From: Carnegiea gigantea
Taxonomy: Eukaryota; Streptophyta; Magnoliopsida; Caryophyllales; Cactaceae
Reading direction: 5' to 3'
DNA: 64,000 bases
Assembly: GCA_029747015.1 (NCBI GenBank)
Contig: JAKOGI010002197.1
Coordinates: 21,001 to 85,000, forward strand
Shown: in pieces, positions 59,853 through 64,000 of the stretch
How the letters are laid out: each line of letters starts with the position of its first letter
Numbering within the stretch: position 1 is the stretch's first letter
Made by a program: the position numbers and the translations under genes
The notes under the pieces: model-generated
The model's input: the letters and a program-made list of their open reading frames with translations, nothing else
What the model was told of the DNA's origin: nothing
Database searches by the model: none

Positions 59853-62790
59853 CTAAGGTGACATAACATGTGGTTTTAGTTAATACAATGCACCTAATTA
59901 ACTGTTATGTTAAAATTATGAATAAATGGGTTCTAATATTTACATTCTGACTAAACCAATCTACAAAATAAGTTCGACAATGGTGTCGACATTAGCGTCG
60001 CTGACATTGGGACGTGCAGTTCTGACTTGTCCTGTGAAAATTTTGTCACATTTTATGAAGCCTATTAATATACTTGCACTCCGAATGATAAACTCAATTG
60101 GAAGTGAAGATACCACTCACCCAATATAAGTTCTAACTTCATCAAAATTTAATAGCACATAAAGATGGGCAGCAGCATACTCGGCATCTGTGAGATACCT
60201 TAATCTTTCCCTAACAATAGCAGTCCCTTGCAGTTCAAATACGGACAGAGTTGGAAAATGATTAATATGTTTATCGCCATCCTCATTTCTCCTGCACCTA
60301 GTGCGCATGGAGGGCACATTAGAGCCGAAATAATAGTAGGCAAAGAATGTCCTCTCAACTTCTAGGTATGCTTCTGTGATTGAACCTTCAGGACACGCTT
60401 ATTGCTTTATCTTTTTCTTCAATTAGCCAAAGAACCTATTAAATTCACAATTGCATTCACTTCTAAGTGATTCCACATATAAGAATTGAGATAAGGTTTC
60501 AGTGATTATAGTGTACTTTACCTCTCAAATGGATACATCCATCAGTATTATACTGGACCACCTAGTTGAGCCTCTTCTACCAAATGCACTGGCAGGTGCT
60601 CCATTATATTGAAAAAGCCAGAAGTGAAAATGGTTTCTAACTTACACAAAGTGATGACAATATTGCGATGCATTTCCTCAAGCATATCCTCTCGCAATTC
60701 GTTGAGCATAAGTTCTTGAAAAACTGGCTTATCTCAATAAGAGGTTTCAACACATCATCTGGGAGCGCACCAAATGTAATTGGTAAAAGAGTCTCCATGA
60801 ACACATGACAATAATGACTTTTCATGCTGTTGAACTTAGCCTTATTAGGGTCCACGATATTCCTTAAATTAGAGCAATATCCATCAGGCATTTGAAGCCC
60901 CTTCACCCATTCACACAACTCTCTTTGTTTATCCACAGGAAGAACGAACTTCGCTTTTGGTTTAATCGGCTTACCACTTGGGCCTGAACGTAAATGTAAT
61001 TCTGGTCTATCACATATTTCTGCAACATTCATTCTTGATTTGGCATTATCCTTCGTTTTCCCATGGACATCTATAACAGTGTTAATAATGTTCTCAAAGA
61101 AGTTCTTTTCAATGTGCATCACATCCAAATTATGACGGAGCAGTTGGTGTTGCCAATAAGGCAACTCCCAGAATATGCTCTTCTGCATCTAATTGTGCTC
61201 ATTTTTCTTAAATCCTGGTGTAACAAAGTCACCATTTGTAGTTACCATTGGGTAATCTTTCACCTTAGCATAAAGTTCTTCACCAAATAGTCGGCGAGGA
61301 GGACCCCGTGTAGCAACTCTGCCTTTCCTAAATGCTGTTCTATTTCTTCTGAACGCATGATTCTTTGGCAAAAAACACTGATGACAATTACCTCCATTTC
61401 TCAATCTCAAAGCCTTTTGCTGTTTCATACATATAGGACATGTCAATTGGCCATTAGCACTCCACCTAGATAACATTCCATATGTGGGGAAATTATTGAT
61501 GGTCCACATAAGTGTAGCCTTCATCTGAAATTTATGCCTGTAGAAATGTCATAAGTCTTAACTCCAACATTCCACAACTCTTTCAACTCATCAACAAGAG
61601 GTTGTAAATATACATCTATCTTATTCTTAGGATTTTTAGGGCCGGAGATTATACAAATCAAGAACATAAATGGTGTGGTCATACACAGTTCAGGGGGGAG
61701 GTTATAAGGTGTAACTACCACCGGTCAAATAGAGTATGATCTTGAAGACAATGTGTAAGGATTAAATCCATCAGTATATAAGCTAAGCCTCACATTCTGA
61801 GGCTCTGCAGCAAATTCAAGGTACTTGGTATCGAAATGTTTCCATGCTGCCCCATCTGATGGATGACATAAAATACCGTCCTCACGTCGATGTTCATAAT
61901 GCCATCTCATGCGCTCTGCAGTACTTCTTGATGCGTAGAACCTCTGCAGTCGAGGTTTTAACGGCAAGTAATGCATCCTCCAGTATGGCAATGAATTCTA
62001 ATTCCTTTGTTGTGACATTTGCCTCTTCCATCTTGAATGCCCACAAAACTTGGACGCATCTAGGGTTGCATCCTCCTTATAAAATAGCATGCAACCTTTT
62101 CGGCAACAATCAATTTGGACCACATCGTTACCGAGATCTTTAACAACCTTATTCGTTTGCCTATAGTTGTTTGGCATGCAGTTGTTAGGGGGACACATCT
62201 CTTTCATTAATTGAACAATTTCATTGAAACAATTTTGAGGCATATTATAATCAGATTTAATACTCAACAGTCTCACCAAGAGAGCTCACTGTGGGTGGAG
62301 CAACCATCATATAAGGGTGTTGAGTAGCTTGAACCATATTATAAAATGATTCTCGACAAGTGCTTGACCCCTCTTCCCTTATATTTTGATTTGCTATTAT
62401 AGCATCATCAACCATGTCATCCATCCAATCTATGTACGATTCAGAGTAGTCATTATTAATATGACTTGAACCTCCAACTTCGGGAATTTTGCTATTTGAA
62501 TACCCAGAATCATATTGCTGAGCTTCTATTTTCCCATGGCTCATCCAAAACCAATACCCTTGCACAAAATCCTTATACATAAGGTGTATCTTGACCTCAT
62601 CGGGTGTCAAGTATACTCTATTTCTGCATTTCGCATAAGGACATCTATACTTTTCCCTATTCAGAAACTCTGTCTGTCTACGTGTAAATTGATCGAATTG
62701 GTTTACTTCATTTAGAAATTCTTGCGTATAACCACTACAATCAGGCAGTAATCTATTATACATCCACCTACGATGTGGAGGACCATTCAT
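59049..62790 (-). pseudogene. TNP2-type CACTA transposase, multi-exon, broken by stops and frameshifts
   Basis: Domains in order on the minus strand: the transposase-associated N-terminal domain (NGPPHRRWMYNRLLPDCSGY, YRCPYAKCRNRVY); a spacer with a frameshift near 62265; LLSIKSDYNMPQNCF and DCCRKGCMLFYKE, then KFCGHSRWKRQ; the TNP2 core (RLQRFYASRSTAERMRWHY, LYTDGFNPYTLS, VVTPYNLPPELCM, SGPKNPKNKIDVYLQPL, TLMWTINNFPTYGMLSRWS, CPICMKQQKALRL); DUF4218 (LRHNLDVMHIEKNFFENI, VMETLLPITFGALPDD-like, then EEAQLGGPV in another frame); and a C-terminal DUF4216 (59852-59049). In-frame stops lie at 62000-61998, 61727-61725 and 61191-61189, with frame changes near 61523 and 60725. An intron with donor GTGAGT near 60115 and acceptor TTTTCACAG near 60030 is likely. 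The protein would cut the element ends. Confidence 0.88.
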
Positions 62791-62974
62791 ATTTTGCTCA
62801 AATAACAATAACCACATAAGGTATTTGATAAGAATTAATTTTAATCAAAATTATAATAATTCCATAAATTACGCAATTATACATTATATATGTTTACTTT
62901 AAAATTTTCACATACACAAAAAAAAAAACCTTATAAATTTCAACAAATATACTTATATTCTGACGAATTTTACA

Positions 62975-63520
62975 AAACTAATAATTTATAGATAGCTGAC
63001 CACTTTATTCCACCAACATATCAAATTTCAACTTAAAATTTTCAAATCTAAGTGTACATTGCATTGGGTGAAATCTTTAAACAAAAAAGAGCTACAACTT
63101 CATACGAACATCACATTTGAACAAAATTATAAACTAAAGTATATCAATCCACCAACATATCAACTTTCAAGTTCACATCACCAAGCCTAAACCCTAAATT
63201 GCATTGAGCAAAATCTCCAACCAAATTAGATAAATAACCTCACATAAATACCACATTTCAACAACATTATCAATTAAAACATTTCATTCCACCAACATAT
63301 GAAATTTCAACTTTAAACTACCAAACCTCAACCCTAAATCGCATTTACCAAATTCTTGTAATGAATTAGAGTAATAACCTCACACAAATAGCACATCTCA
63401 ACAGCATTATCAATTAAACTATTTCATTCCCCAACATATCAAACTTTAATTTCAAATTACCAAAGCTAAATCCTAAATCGCATTTACCCCAATTATGAAC
63501 CAAATTAAAGCAATAACCTC
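62975..63520. repeat. 139-140-bp tandem repeat, four copies, upstream of the TNP2-type gene
   Basis: The marker CCAACATATC occurs at 63013, 63152, 63292 and 63431, spacing 139, 140 and 139 bp. The repeats lie between the transposase start and the GC-rich promoter-side block, the same place as the three-copy version at 36480-36900. Confidence 0.85.
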
Positions 63521-63639
63521 ACACAAATACCACATTTCAACATAAATATGAATTAACTATGAAATTCTGACAATCTAATACAAAAATTGGAAGAAATTAC
63601 AACTAATTTAGTTAAATAACTCACCCCAAATGTGTTGAA

Positions 63640-63800
63640 AAAAAACCGACAAAAGGGGCAGCGGGAGACGGTGGCTGGCGGCTGCCGATGGTGGCAGCGA
63701 CAACGGCGGAGGTGCTGGCCGGCTGCTGGTGGCATCGGCGGTGGTCAGTGGTTTGCAATCGCCCTCTCTTTCTCTCTCTCCGGGTTGCCTTCGACATTGA
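63640..63800 (-). promoter_or_regulatory. GC-rich block, likely promoter/5' UTR side of the CACTA transposase
   Basis: A run rich in GGTGGC and GGCGG words is followed by a CT-rich stretch (CCCTCTCTTTCTCTCTCTCC). The short element has the equivalent at 37010-37160. Its position between the subterminal repeats and the transposase start suggests the promoter and leader; no TATA box is claimed. Confidence 0.4.
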
Positions 63801-63834
63801 GCTGCAAGTGAAACCAGAATCGGTTCTGGTTCAC

Positions 63835-64000
63835 TTTAAGTACATGGCGAAGGACTGTCCGTCGCCAGTCCAAAAATTTGAAATTCAAATTTTTTGGGCT
63901 CCGTCGCCAGTTTTAGAAAATTTTTTGTTGGCGACGGAATTTCTGTTGCCAAGCCTAAACTTTGGCGACGAAATTGTTTTTCCGTCGCCAAGTGTGTCGC
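63835..64000. repeat. CACTA subterminal repeats (right side)
   Basis: Motifs GTCCGTCGCCA, GGCGACGGAATTTC and TTTTCCGTCGCCA occur in both orientations up to the window edge, matching the left-side set at 56105-56405 and those of the short element. Confidence 0.8.

Larger units (their letters stand above)
56078..64000 (-). mobile_element. Long CACTA (En/Spm) element, right end outside the window
   Basis: The left terminus CACTAAAAAAAAAGACC is followed by a subterminal zone (56105-56405) full of AGCGACGGAA / TTCCGTCGC motifs. The last 150 bases of the window (63840-64000) have the same motifs, so the right terminus must lie shortly beyond 64000. Both classical genes are present on the minus strand: TNP2-type transposase upstream and TnpA/Ptta-type gene downstream. 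Ends, subterminal motifs and tandem repeats are shared with the short element at 34793-37615. Stops and frameshifts in both genes indicate it is not active as it stands. The left flanking triplet is ACT, to be compared with the unseen right flank. Confidence 0.88.

Overview
The window is a repeat-rich intergenic stretch of a plant nuclear genome. The basis is Ty1/copia polyproteins with plant-type primer-binding sites for initiator tRNA-Met, an Athila-like element with a tRNA-Asp primer-binding site, CACTA elements with TNP2 and Ptta-type genes, a PIF/Harbinger element and an Au-type SINE. The species cannot be named from the sequence; a flowering plant, probably a eudicot, fits best. No intact host gene, rRNA, tRNA or CRISPR is seen.

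Layout. (1) 1-26988 is a head-to-tail array of a non-autonomous Athila-like LTR retrotransposon in which neighbours share LTRs: LTR A (1-815, cut by the window edge), B (4650-5925), C (9778-11053) and D (25709-26988), with three internal regions of about 3.85 kb. These carry a degenerate gag-like reading frame and no pol. (2) Internal region 3 is split by a 10.8-kb SIRE-type copia element on the minus strand (13014-23826) with a perfect GTAAT target duplication, gag, pol and an extra env-position gene. (3) 26989-30100 holds a candidate small multi-exon host gene or gene remnant whose predicted introns are phase-compatible. (4) 30300-31553 has ACCAACAG-type repeats and an LTR-less copia reverse transcriptase fragment. 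(5) 31554-34789 is AT-rich, with a short tandem repeat and a GC-rich patch that may be a gene 5' end on the minus strand. (6) 34793-37615 is a short CACTA element (TSD AAT). (7) 37619 to about 42575 is a broken PIF/Harbinger element with a Myb-like ORF1 and a transposase. (8) 42577-43783 holds two related MITE-like sequences. (9) 44429-52089 is a 7.7-kb copia element with 351/352-bp LTRs. (10) 53299-53486 is a SINE with a 12-bp target duplication. (11) 54397-55876 is a 1.5-kb TA/CA/TG microsatellite island. (12) From 56078 past the right edge runs a long CACTA element with TnpA-like and TNP2-like genes on the minus strand.

Relationships. The short CACTA is an internally deleted relative of the long one: they share ends, gene remnants and a 139-140-bp tandem repeat present in 3 and 4 copies. 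The reverse transcriptase fragment at 30.7-31.5 kb belongs to the same family as the plus-strand copia element. Every transposon gene carries stops or frameshifts, so nothing here looks able to move by itself. The two LTRs of each copia element differ by only about 2-3 percent by eye, so both insertions are fairly recent, and the SIRE-type one is younger than the array it interrupts.
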